DNA of 28,407 bases, taken from positions 1-28,407 of the forward strand of contig DASRIA010000051.1 in NCBI GenBank assembly GCA_035650255.1, in the 5' to 3' direction. The number at the start of each line of letters is the position of its first letter. The first letter of the stretch is position 1. This DNA is from DASRIA01 sp035650255. Lineage in GTDB: Bacteria > Actinomycetota > Thermoleophilia > Solirubrobacterales > JBBDJG01. The notes below the pieces were generated by a model. It ran no database searches. It had not been told where the DNA came from and saw only the letters and a program-made list of their open reading frames with translations. Both the position numbers and the translations under genes were made by a program. Below, piece by piece: positions 13,517-20,644 of the stretch.

Positions 13517-13926
13517 GCCGGCTTCACGTCCTGATAGCGCGTCAACACGGCGAGCACCACGTAGCCGACGCCCAGCGCGATGAAGTAGGCCGTCGCTGCC
13601 GTGTCGTCACCGGAGAACCCGAACACGAACGGCGCCACGATCAGCAGCAGTCCGAGCACGTAGTCGATCACGACGTGCGACGCGTTCGGCAGCGTCCGCG
13701 CGAGCCCGGTCGGCGCATCACTCACCACGGCCAGCACGACGATGCCCGCACCGATCAGGACCGCCACGATCTTCGCCGCATCGTCGTCGAACGAGAAGAG
13801 GAACGGCGAGAGGATCGTGAGGACCCCGACGCCGTACTCGAGCAGCACGTGCACCGCCAGCGGGATCGAGTTGCGCTGCACCCGGCGGCGGTCCTTGCGC
13901 ACGGGTGGAGGGGGCTTCGGCGTCAC
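13513..13926 (-). CDS. Small four-helix membrane protein with internal duplication
   Basis: 137 aa. After a basic, Pro-rich head the chain has four hydrophobic helices arranged as two similar halves: VLLEYGVGVLTILSPFLFSF then VAVLIGAGIVVLAVVSD, and VVIDYVLGLLLIVAPFVFGF then YFIALGVGYVVLAVLTRY. The repeated xxYxxGxxxxxxPFxFxF pattern is that of the SPW-repeat type of small membrane proteins. Start: GTG at 13926, the first start giving the compact protein; the longer upstream frame overlaps the terminator and the secreted-protein gene. It is coupled to the hydratase-like gene through TTGA. The role is unknown. Confidence 0.75.
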   Translation of the reverse strand: MTPKPPPPVRKDRRRVQRNSIPLAVHVLLEYGVGVLTILSPFLFSFDDDAAKIVAVLIGAGIVVLAVVSDAPTGLARTLPNASHVVIDYVLGLLLIVAPFVFGFSGDDTAATAYFIALGVGYVVLAVLTRYQDVKPA

Positions 13927-13948
13927 GCGACGGATCGTAGCCCGGCGA

Positions 13949-13977
13949 GCGGGGGCCCGTTCGTGCCGGGCCCCCGC
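13949..13977 (-). terminator. GC-rich terminator hairpin of the secreted-protein gene
   Basis: GCGGGGGCCCG (13949-13959) pairs perfectly with CGGGCCCCCGC (13967-13977) over a 7-base loop. It begins 15 bases past the stop of the 13992-14717 gene on its strand and has no T run, as is common in high-GC actinobacteria. Confidence 0.65.
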
Positions 13978-13991
13978 CGCAAGGCTTCGTT

Positions 13992-14717
13992 CTACGGCTG
14001 GAACAGCCCCCGCACCAGCCACAGGTCGTTCGGTGTGGTCGCGGGGTTGCCGTCCGAGCCGCCGTCCTGCACCACGAGGCTCAGGATCTCCCAGCTCATC
14101 CGCTTGCCCGAGATGATCGAGCCGGGGACGAGCGCGTTCATCGACGTCGACGAGACGCACTGGCCACCCGGCGTGCCGGGCCCGACGGCCACGCACGAAA
14201 CCGGCCAAGGAATCGGGATGTCCACCATGGTCGCCGGCTCGGTCCCGCTCGCGCCGTTCCAGTGATCTGTCAGCCGGAAGCGGATGTCCACGTTCAGGCC
14301 GCCCACATAGTCGCGCAGGGACTCGCCCGTGCTCGTGCACGGCCCCCCGAACGCCGGCTGGCAGTACTGGTCGTTCATCACGGCCTGCAGCAGCATGTCG
14401 GGCGGCGACAGGATCATCTGCAGCCTCACCCCGGCGTTCATGTTGGCCGGCAAGCCGTTCTGGTCTGGCGTGCCGGTGGTCAGATTCGGCCCGTATGTCC
14501 CGACTGGCGGGTTGCACGACGGAAACGCGAGCGGTGCACCGTGCGTGCGGTTCGGCGAGACGCACTGCGTGTGTCCGGGGATCAGCGCCTCGCGCACCGG
14601 AGTCGCAGCCTTCGGCCTGAGATGGCCCGCTTGTGCAGCGGCGGTCAGCCCGACCGTTGCGATCACTCCGGCTCCCAGCACGACTGCCGCGACAGCCGTC
14701 TTGCGACGCAGAACCAT
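13992..14717 (-). CDS. Secreted protein with Cys-SPNR-x-HG domain, family unknown
   Basis: 241 aa. Signal peptide about 1-30 (RRKTAVAAVVLGAGVIATVG, ending AAQA). The mature part starts with a C-V-SPNRTHG motif (52-60), then SCNPP (67-71), TGTPDQNG (81-88), several paired Cys and a closing VVQDGGSDG...VRGLFQP. The same ordered motifs make up the last about 200 residues of the large secreted protein at 21762-23537 (C-T-SPNRIHG, SCNPP, IGTPDSNG, VNDGGADG, VQGLLVP). So this is a stand-alone copy of that domain, with disulfides likely. Start: ATG at 14717 with GAGGAGGG five bases upstream. A terminator hairpin follows at 13949-13977. The biochemical role is unknown. Confidence 0.82.
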   Translation of the reverse strand: MVLRRKTAVAAVVLGAGVIATVGLTAAAQAGHLRPKAATPVREALIPGHTQCVSPNRTHGAPLAFPSCNPPVGTYGPNLTTGTPDQNGLPANMNAGVRLQMILSPPDMLLQAVMNDQYCQPAFGGPCTSTGESLRDYVGGLNVDIRFRLTDHWNGASGTEPATMVDIPIPWPVSCVAVGPGTPGGQCVSSTSMNALVPGSIISGKRMSWEILSLVVQDGGSDGNPATTPNDLWLVRGLFQP

Positions 14718-14845
14718 GGATGCCCTCCTCTGTAGGAGGCCCAGCGGGTCCGTCCAGGAGGACCTCGTTCGCCTTATGAGTGGGCAGTCTCTTGGGACGC
14801 ACTGCCCGCGTCAAGACCCGGCTCGAATGGCTCTCCGCCTTGGTC

Positions 14846-14851
14846 TATATT
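14846..14851 (+). promoter_or_regulatory. -10 element placing transcription start at or near the GTG start (leaderless)
   Basis: TATATT lies six bases before GTG 14858, the distance expected between a -10 and +1. No Shine-Dalgarno sequence is present between them. Together they suggest a leaderless mRNA for the hydroxylase gene. No clear -35 is seen. Confidence 0.5.
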
Positions 14852-14857
14852 GGGACT

Positions 14858-15565
14858 GTGAGCACCCAGACGGCCAAGCTGCCGCGGGAATCCACGGGTA
14901 AAGCGCCTGAGGAGATCTCGCCGCGGATGTTCGACAACCCGATCCTCGAGTGGGGGTCGCGGGTGCACCCGATCGTGCCGCCGCTGATCTACGTGCCGGT
15001 GATCTCGTTCCTGCTGTCGGTGGCGATCAACGCGGAGAACCTCTCGGTGCTGCCGGTGATCGCCGTGTTCGTGGCGGGTCTCGCGTTCTGGACCTTCTTC
15101 GAGTACACGCTGCACCGGTTCGTCTTCCACTTCCGGCCCGACAACGACTGGGGGCGGAAGCTCCACTTCATCATGCACGGCGTGCACCACGACTACCCGC
15201 ACGACCCGATGCGGCTGGTGATGCCGCCCGCGGTCAGTATCCTGCTCGCGATCATCATGTACTTCGTGTTCCGGGGCGTGCTCGGCCCGGAGTGGTCACT
15301 GCCCGCGTTCGCCGGGTTCCTGCTCGGCTACCTGATCTACGACATGGGGCACTACCACATCCACCACCACCGCTCCGACAACAAGCTCAGCCTCGCGCTG
15401 CGCCGCTACCACTACCGCCATCACTTCCAGCAGTCGGACCGCGGCTTCGGCGTGACGTCCCCGCTGTGGGACCGCGTGTTCCGCACGTCGCCGGTGATCC
15501 GCCGCCGGCGTGCCGCGAAGCGCGCCGCGGCCAGCGCTTCGAAAAGCGCTCCTAAGAGCGCCTGA
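14858..15565 (+). CDS. Fatty acid hydroxylase / sterol desaturase superfamily membrane di-iron enzyme
   Basis: 235 aa. Two pairs of hydrophobic segments (for example VPPLIYVPVISFLLSVAI and PAVSILLAIIMYFVFRG) carry the complete histidine clusters of the superfamily: HRFVFH, HFIMHGVHHD, HYHIHHH and HYRHHF. These bind two irons and insert oxygen into lipid C-H bonds; length and motif order resemble fatty acid 2-hydroxylase-like or carotenoid-hydroxylase-like members. The start is GTG at 14858, supported by a -10 six bases upstream; the longer in-frame start at 14780 would place that -10 inside the gene. The tail is Lys/Ala/Ser-rich. The last 14 bases overlap the convergent mobA gene. Confidence 0.87.
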   Translation: MSTQTAKLPRESTGKAPEEISPRMFDNPILEWGSRVHPIVPPLIYVPVISFLLSVAINAENLSVLPVIAVFVAGLAFWTFFEYTLHRFVFHFRPDNDWGRKLHFIMHGVHHDYPHDPMRLVMPPAVSILLAIIMYFVFRGVLGPEWSLPAFAGFLLGYLIYDMGHYHIHHHRSDNKLSLALRRYHYRHHFQQSDRGFGVTSPLWDRVFRTSPVIRRRRAAKRAAASASKSAPKSA

Positions 15566-16133
15566 CCATCTCCTCCGCGCGCGCGAGGTCCGCGGGCGTG
15601 TTGACGTTGAACACGATGCGCGCCGGGTCCCCGTAGCGCCGGAGCTTCGGCTCGCCGATCCGCACCGCGCCGAGCTCGGCCGCCACCTCGTGCAACGGGC
15701 GCTGCTCGTCACGCGCCGCGCGCAGCGCGTCGGCCAGTCCCGGCGTGTAGCGGCCGATCAGCGGGTGCAGCCGGCCGCCGGCCTCGATCACGACGAGCGC
15801 TTCGGGCCGTCCGGCGAGATGGGCCAGCAGCGCCGGCGCCAGGAACGGCAGGTCGCATCCGCACACCACCAGCGGCCGCCCGCCCTGCTCCAGTGCGGCG
15901 ACGACTCCCGTCAGCGGATGCGACGGCTCGGCCGGCTCCTCCCAGACGGGCACGTCCAGCGGCGGCAGGCCCGCGCCGTGCTTCGCGACGACGACAGCCT
16001 CGAGCCGCGCTTCGCGCAGCGCGCGCAGCGGGCGCTCGATCAGGGGCGCGCCCGCCAGCTCGATGCCGGCCTTCGGAGCGCCCATGCGGCTGCTCCTCCC
16101 CCCTGCCAGCACGACTCCCAGCGTCTCGCTCAA
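15552..16133 (-). CDS. mobA: Molybdenum cofactor guanylyltransferase (MobA)
   Basis: 193 aa. Adds GMP to molybdopterin to make the guanine-dinucleotide cofactor. Visible: the nucleotide-binding signature LAGGRSSRMGAPK (9-21), with Lys21; PLTGVVAALEQG; the Mg-binding CGCDLPFL; and the late FNVNTPADL. Length fits MobA without a fused MobB. Start: TTG at 16133, the only start giving the family N-terminus. Its 3' end overlaps the convergent hydroxylase gene by 14 bases. It is divergent from the IlvG-like gene, with TAGTGT (16150-16155, plus strand) a candidate -10 in the 52-bp gap. No molybdoenzyme is in the window. Confidence 0.9.
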   Translation of the reverse strand: MSETLGVVLAGGRSSRMGAPKAGIELAGAPLIERPLRALREARLEAVVVAKHGAGLPPLDVPVWEEPAEPSHPLTGVVAALEQGGRPLVVCGCDLPFLAPALLAHLAGRPEALVVIEAGGRLHPLIGRYTPGLADALRAARDEQRPLHEVAAELGAVRIGEPKLRRYGDPARIVFNVNTPADLARAEEMVRRS

Positions 16134-16185
16134 ACCGAGCAGAGGCTAGTAGTGTTGCCCGGCAGGCGATCCCCAGGGAGGCACG

Positions 16186-17874
16186 ATGGCAACGCAGGAC
16201 CAGACTCAGGCACCCGCGCCCGAGAGCGCCGAGGCGAAGCAGCCGCACGGCGGCATACTCGTCGCGCGCCGTCTGAAGGCGCACGGTGTCTCCAAGCTGT
16301 TCACGCTGTCGGGCGGTCACCTGTTCTCCATCTACGACGGCTGCCGCGCGGAGGGCGTGGACATCGTCGACGTGCGCCACGAGTCCGCCGCCGCGTTCGC
16401 GGCCGAGGGCTGGGCAAAGGTCACGCGTGAGCCGGGCGTGGCGGCCCTCACTGCCGGCCCGGGCGTCACCAACGGGATGAGCGCGATCGCCTCGGCGCAC
16501 AAGAACAACTCGCCCATGCTGGTCCTGGGCGGCCGCGCGCCCCAGTTCCGCTGGGGACAGGGCTCGCTCCAGGAGATCGACCACGTGCCGTTCGTCGCTC
16601 CCCTGACCAAGAGCGCGCGCACCGCGACCTCCACCGCCGAGGTGCCGCAACTCGTCGACGAGGCCCTGGCCGCAACGCTTCAGGTGCCGACCGGCCCCGC
16701 CTTCCTCGACCTGCCGCTGGACGTGGTCTTCATGGAAGCCGACGACCCGGGCAGCCCCGCATCGCTGCCGGACCCTGCCGCCCTGCCCGCGGCGGACGGC
16801 GCCGCGATCGAGCGCGTCGGGGCGCTGCTGGGCGCGGCCGAGCGCCCGGTGATCATGGCGGGCACCGACCTCTACTGGGGGCACGGTGAGAAGGCGCTGC
16901 GCGAGCTGTGCGAAGCGCTCGGCATCCCCGTGTTCCTGAACGGTCTCGCGCGCGGCTGCCTGCCCGCGGACCACCCGAACTTCTACTCTCGCGCGCGCAG
17001 CGCCGCCCTGAAGGACGCGGACGTGGCGCTCGTGATGGGGGTCCCGATGGACTTCCGGCTCGGCTTCGGCGGCAGCTTCGGCGAGCACACCCAGCTGGTG
17101 CAGATCGACTCGGCCGACCCCGGCCGCGTCCCGCCCCGCGACCTGGCGGGCGAGCTGTACGGCGGCTTCCCGGCGACGCTTGCCGCGCTCCGCCAGGCCG
17201 CGCTCGACGCGGGCGGCTCGCCCGAGCGCACGTCGGCCTGGCGCTCCGGGCTGCGCGAGACGGAGGACTCCAAGCGCGCCGCCGAGCGCGAGCAGCTCGA
17301 GGACGACCGCGCGCCGCTGCACCCGATGCGCATCTACAAGGAGCTCGACGACGTGCTCGACCGCAACGCGATCGTGGTCGGCGACGGCGGCGACTACGTC
17401 TCGTTCGCGGGGCGCGTGATGAACACCTACGAGCCGGGCTGCTGGCTCGACCCCGGCCCGTTCGGCTGTCTGGGCTCGGGGCCCGGCTACGCGATGGCCG
17501 CCAAGCTCGCCCGGCCCGACAAGCAGGTGTGCCTGCTGCTCGGCGACGGCGCGTTCGGCTTCTCCGGGATGGAGTTCGACACGATGGTGCGCCACGACCT
17601 GCCGGTCGTGGCGGTGGTCGGCAACAACGGCATCTGGGCGCTCGAGAAGCACCCGATGGAGTTCGTCTACGGCTACTCCGTCGCGGCGGACCTGATCCCC
17701 GAGACGCGGTACGACAAGGTCGTCGAGGCACTCGGCGGGCACGGCGAGCTGGTGCAGAAGCCCGAGGAGCTGCGGCCCGCGCTCGACCGCGCGTTCGCAT
17801 CCGGCAAGCCGGCGTGCGTGAACGTGCTGACCGATCCCACGGTCGTTTATCCGCGCAGCGCGAATCTCGCTTAG
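16186..17874 (+). CDS. ilvG: Thiamine-diphosphate-dependent enzyme, acetolactate-synthase-like (IlvG type)
   Basis: 562 aa in the three-domain ThDP layout. N-terminal pyrimidine domain: FTLSGGHLFSIYDGCRAEGV, then VRHESAAAFAAEGWAKVT with catalytic Glu66. A central domain follows, and a C-terminal diphosphate domain with GDG at 453-455 and the closing NN in VVGNNGIW. The LSGGHLFSIYDGCR and GSLQEIDHVPFVAP strings match the mycobacterial IlvG group (Rv1820-like) better than true IlvB, and no small regulatory subunit gene is adjacent. A 2-hydroxyacyl-CoA-lyase-like activity is therefore as likely as acetolactate synthesis. Start: ATG at 16186, with GGGAGG four bases upstream. The hydrolase-cyclase gene begins 9 bases after the stop, so the two may be one transcript. 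Confidence 0.85.
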   Translation: MATQDQTQAPAPESAEAKQPHGGILVARRLKAHGVSKLFTLSGGHLFSIYDGCRAEGVDIVDVRHESAAAFAAEGWAKVTREPGVAALTAGPGVTNGMSAIASAHKNNSPMLVLGGRAPQFRWGQGSLQEIDHVPFVAPLTKSARTATSTAEVPQLVDEALAATLQVPTGPAFLDLPLDVVFMEADDPGSPASLPDPAALPAADGAAIERVGALLGAAERPVIMAGTDLYWGHGEKALRELCEALGIPVFLNGLARGCLPADHPNFYSRARSAALKDADVALVMGVPMDFRLGFGGSFGEHTQLVQIDSADPGRVPPRDLAGELYGGFPATLAALRQAALDAGGSPERTSAWRSGLRETEDSKRAAEREQLEDDRAPLHPMRIYKELDDVLDRNAIVVGDGGDYVSFAGRVMNTYEPGCWLDPGPFGCLGSGPGYAMAAKLARPDKQVCLLLGDGAFGFSGMEFDTMVRHDLPVVAVVGNNGIWALEKHPMEFVYGYSVAADLIPETRYDKVVEALGGHGELVQKPEELRPALDRAFASGKPACVNVLTDPTVVYPRSANLA

Positions 17875-17883
17875 GTTAGGCGC

Positions 17884-19215
17884 ATGCCGGAAGCTCCGGA
17901 CATGCGCTACACGAAGACCCCGGACGGCGTCAACATCGCCTACACGGTCGTCGGCGACGGGCCGATCGACCTGCTTTGCATACCGGGGTTCGTCTCGCAC
18001 CTCGAAGTGCTGTGGGAGGCACCGAACGCGGACGAGTACTTCGGGCGCCTGGCGTCGTTCAGCCGCCTGATCATGTTCGACAAGCGCGGCCAGGGACTAT
18101 CGGACCGTCCCGCCGATCCGCCCACGCTGGAACAGAGCGCCACGGACGCGCTGGCGGTGCTGGACGCCGCCGGATCCGAGAGCGCCGCGGTCTACGGCAT
18201 CTCGGAGGGAGGACCGACGAGCGCGCTCGTTGCGGCAAGCCACCCGGACCGGGTCTCCGCGCTGGTGCTGTACGGGACCTGGATGCGAATCCTGGAAGCA
18301 CCCGACTACCCGGAAGGCACGTCCCGCGAGGCGTTCGAAGGCTTCATGGAGATCGTGAAGAGCGAGTGGGGTGGCCCGGTCGCGCTCGCCCTGTGGGCGC
18401 CCAGCCTGCGCGACGACGCGGCCGTGCAACGGTGGTGGGCGAAGTTGCTGCGTACGGGCACGAGCCCAGCCGGCGCAGAAGCCTTGCTCCGTCTCTACAC
18501 GCAGATCGACGTGCGTGCGGTGCTACCGACCATCACGGCGCCGACGCTGGTGCTGCACCGCAACCGGGACCGGCTCGTTTCTCTGGCCGCCGCACGCAGA
18601 ACCGCGGAGGCGATCCCCAATGCCAAGCTGATCGAGCTGGACGGCGACGACCACGTCCCGATATTCAACCCTACGCAGATCATGGACGAGGTCGAGGAGT
18701 TTCTCACCGGCCATCGGCGGGAGCGTGAGCCTGACCGCATGCTCGCAACCGTGATGTTCACCGACATCGTCGACTCGACCCGGCGGGCCGCTGAGATGGG
18801 TGACAGTCGATGGCGGAGGTTGATCGAGCGTCATGACCAGTTGATGCACCGCGAGCTCGAGCGCCATCGCGGGCGTGCGGTGAAGACGATGGGCGACGGC
18901 TTCCTGGCGACGTTCGACGGGCCCGCGCGCGGCATCCGCTGCGCGATGTCCGCGCGCGAGGCGGTGCGCGAGCTCGGTGTCGACATCCGCGCGGGCCTCC
19001 ATACGGGAGAGGTCGAGGTGATGGGCGACGACATCGGCGGAATTGCCGTCAACATCGGCGCGCGCGTCGGCGCGGCGGCAGGACCGGGTGAGGTGCTCGT
19101 GTCACGCACGGTCACCGACCTGGTCGCGGGCTCCGGGATCGAGTTCGCGGACCGCGGCGCGCACGCGCTGAAGGGCGTGCCGGGCGAGTGGCAGCTGTAC
19201 GCGGTGAGCGGGTGA
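17884..19215 (+). CDS. Alpha/beta hydrolase fused to class III adenylate/guanylate cyclase
   Basis: 443 aa. Residues 8-280 form an alpha/beta hydrolase: nucleophile Ser107 in GISEGG, acid Asp229 in NRDR and base His257 in GDDH. Residues 285-440 form a class III cyclase. Its metal-binding Asp294 lies in MFTDIVDST and Asp338 in KTMGDGF. Lys334 and Asp383 are at the purine-selecting sites, and Asn390 and Arg394 at the transition-state sites (NIGARVG). All catalytic positions of both domains look intact, so both could be active, unlike some homologs with degenerate sites. The layout is that of mycobacterial Rv1900c (LipJ). The hydrolase probably acts as the input domain that controls cNMP output. 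The start ATG at 17884 has only a weak ribosome site. Confidence 0.9.
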   Translation: MPEAPDMRYTKTPDGVNIAYTVVGDGPIDLLCIPGFVSHLEVLWEAPNADEYFGRLASFSRLIMFDKRGQGLSDRPADPPTLEQSATDALAVLDAAGSESAAVYGISEGGPTSALVAASHPDRVSALVLYGTWMRILEAPDYPEGTSREAFEGFMEIVKSEWGGPVALALWAPSLRDDAAVQRWWAKLLRTGTSPAGAEALLRLYTQIDVRAVLPTITAPTLVLHRNRDRLVSLAAARRTAEAIPNAKLIELDGDDHVPIFNPTQIMDEVEEFLTGHRREREPDRMLATVMFTDIVDSTRRAAEMGDSRWRRLIERHDQLMHRELERHRGRAVKTMGDGFLATFDGPARGIRCAMSAREAVRELGVDIRAGLHTGEVEVMGDDIGGIAVNIGARVGAAAGPGEVLVSRTVTDLVAGSGIEFADRGAHALKGVPGEWQLYAVSG

Positions 19216-19266
19216 GCGGCGGTCCGTCTTCCGCGCGTGTTGTGACCAACCGGTAAGCGGCGATCT

Positions 19267-19313
19267 CAGGTGAGAGCATCTGGGGTCGTACAACAACCCT
19301 CGTTGCTGTCACC
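19267..19313. repeat. CAGGTGAGAGCA hairpin repeat, copy 2
   Basis: It shares the first 12 bases and the TGGGGTCG block with 8167-8215 in an ungapped alignment and keeps the same pairing geometry. The outer stem is GGTGAGAGCA/TGCTGTCACC with one mismatch, and an inner GGGT/ACCC forms. It begins 52 bases after the cyclase stop. The 3' arm has diverged more than the 5' arm. Confidence 0.6.
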
Positions 19314-19398
19314 CGGATTGGGGCCCCCGAATCAGCGGAGCGGCCGCGGCTGACGTCCCCGTACCTACCTTGTTCGGTTGGCTCCCGACGCCACAAGA

Positions 19399-19444
19399 AA
19401 CGCAAAACAAAGAGGCGGCCGATAGATCCCAACGGCCGCCTCTT
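19399..19444 (-). terminator. Intrinsic terminator for the minus-strand structured RNA
   Basis: A 12-bp perfect stem AAGAGGCGGCCG (19410-19421) / CGGCCGCCTCTT (19433-19444). On the minus strand the hairpin is followed by TGTTTTGCGTT, a U-rich tail, while the plus strand has none. This is the best classic terminator in the window and it points left. Confidence 0.75.
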
Positions 19445-19474
19445 CAAATAGGCCCCGTCAGGACGGGCAGGGGT

Positions 19475-19648
19475 ACGTGCCTTGGGGGGCCCTAACGCGG
19501 TTCGAGCAACGGGAGGCGCCGTAACGATCGGCATGTGCCCGAACCTATGTTGGGAAAAGGACCGGAAGTGCAGGTCTCATCTTCCCGCAATCGCATTATG
19601 GACCCGCTTCAGGACGTACTGCAACCGCAAAGCCCCCAAACTGGACGT
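19475..19648 (-). ncRNA. Structured small RNA, 6S-like candidate
   Basis: No gene covers 19216-19680. On the minus strand the ends of a 174-nt segment close through three stacked helices. ACGTCC (19648-19643) pairs with GG-c-ACGT (19481-19475). TTGGGGGC (19639-19632) pairs with GCCCCCCAA (19490-19482), with one bulge. GCGGTT (19628-19623) pairs with AACCGC (19502-19497). The middle can form a large open region plus a terminal arm (GCGGGTC with GACCTGC). A small CCCGTC/GACGGG hairpin and a true terminator follow at 19454-19467 and 19399-19444. Length, long closing stem, central bubble and stand-alone terminator fit 6S RNA, which binds RNA polymerase. The sequence itself shows no signature that proves 6S; tmRNA, RNase P and SRP motifs are absent. 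Confidence 0.55.
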
Positions 19649-19680
19649 TTAATCCATGCGGCGGCGGCGGTTGCCCGCCT

Positions 19681-20613
19681 TTAGGTGCTTTTCCGGGCGC
19701 TTTCGGCCGCTTCGAGCGCCGCGCCGTCGAGGATGTCGTGCTCGGACACCTCTATCTCGGTTAGGGAGAACAGGCGCATCGCCTCCACCAGGGTCGCGCC
19801 GCCCGCGACGATCGTCGGCGCGCGGTCGGGGTGCAGGCCCCGGATCCGCCGGCGCTCCGCCACCGGCGCTGCCGCGAGCCGCGCGAGGATCTGCTCACAG
19901 CGCTCGAGCGACAGCCGGTGGCCGTCGACGCGGTCGGGGTCGTAAGGGTCCAGGTCCAGGTCGATCGCGGCGAACGACGTCGGCGTCCCGGCCACCGCCA
20001 CGCCCGCGGCAGGCCGATCGCGGACTTCGTCCGGCACCGCCGCCGCGAGCTCCTCCGCGACCGCCGCGCGGCAGGCCGCAAGCTCGTGCTCGGCCGGTGG
20101 GTCCGCGTGCAGGAACCGCTCGGTGAACCGCACCGAGCCGATCTGCGTCGAGACGAAGAACTCGACCCGGCTCTGGCTGCCGACCACGATCTCCGTGCTG
20201 CCCCCGCCGATGTCGAGCACCATCAAAGGCTCCGCATGGGACCGCGCCGACGTCGCGCCGAGGAACGTGAGCCGCGCCTCTCGCTCGCCGGAGATCGTGG
20301 TGGCCTCGAACCCGAACCGCTCGCGCAGCTCCCGCTCCAGGTCGGCGCCGTTCTCTGCGTCGCGCACCGCGCTGGTCAACACCGCCACGACCCGGCCTGC
20401 ACCGTGCTCGTCGATCGCCTTCCGGTACGACTCGCAGGCGGCGAGCACGCGCGCCACTGCGTCCGGCGCGAGCCGCCCCGTCCCGTCGACCCCTTCGCCG
20501 AGCCGGGTCACGTTCGTGCGGCGCTCCAGCCGGCGCTCCAGCCGGCCCTGCCGCACCGCGGCGACCAGGAGGCGCGTAGAGTTCGTCCCCACGTCGATGA
20601 TCGCTACATTCAT
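19681..20613 (-). CDS. ppx: Exopolyphosphatase (Ppx/GppA family)
   Basis: 310 aa, the short form with only the two actin-like ATPase domains and no HD-like C-terminus. It removes phosphate from polyphosphate or converts pppGpp to ppGpp. Visible: the phosphate-1 motif IDVGTNSTRLLVA (6-18), the catalytic Glu region in ISGEREARLTFLGA, phosphate-2 DIGGGSTEI, and VAGGATLVEAM near the end. Start: ATG at 20613; it is divergent from the hemolysin III gene across 31 bases. The structured RNA lies 32 bases downstream on the same strand, so it could be processed from a ppx read-through transcript. A small GGCGG/CCGCC stem just past the stop may limit that. Confidence 0.9.
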   Translation of the reverse strand: MNVAIIDVGTNSTRLLVAAVRQGRLERRLERRTNVTRLGEGVDGTGRLAPDAVARVLAACESYRKAIDEHGAGRVVAVLTSAVRDAENGADLERELRERFGFEATTISGEREARLTFLGATSARSHAEPLMVLDIGGGSTEIVVGSQSRVEFFVSTQIGSVRFTERFLHADPPAEHELAACRAAVAEELAAAVPDEVRDRPAAGVAVAGTPTSFAAIDLDLDPYDPDRVDGHRLSLERCEQILARLAAAPVAERRRIRGLHPDRAPTIVAGGATLVEAMRLFSLTEIEVSEHDILDGAALEAAESARKST

Positions 20614-20644
20614 GACGACGCGAAGTATCCGGTAGAAACCGGTT

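Noticed and set aside
15709..18000. 763-codon minus-strand frame across ilvG and mobA
   Set aside because: Shadow frame typical of GC-rich DNA. The real genes on this stretch have complete catalytic motifs on other frames.
19332..19353. TCAGC...GCTGA hairpin downstream of the cyclase
   Set aside because: Weak 5-bp arms around a GC-rich loop without a T run; not enough for a terminator call.
19399..19648. tmRNA, RNase P RNA or SRP RNA in the gap
   Set aside because: No tRNA-like ends with TTCGA arm, no RNase P core motifs, and no SRP domain IV consensus; CGGAAG occurs only by itself on the plus strand.
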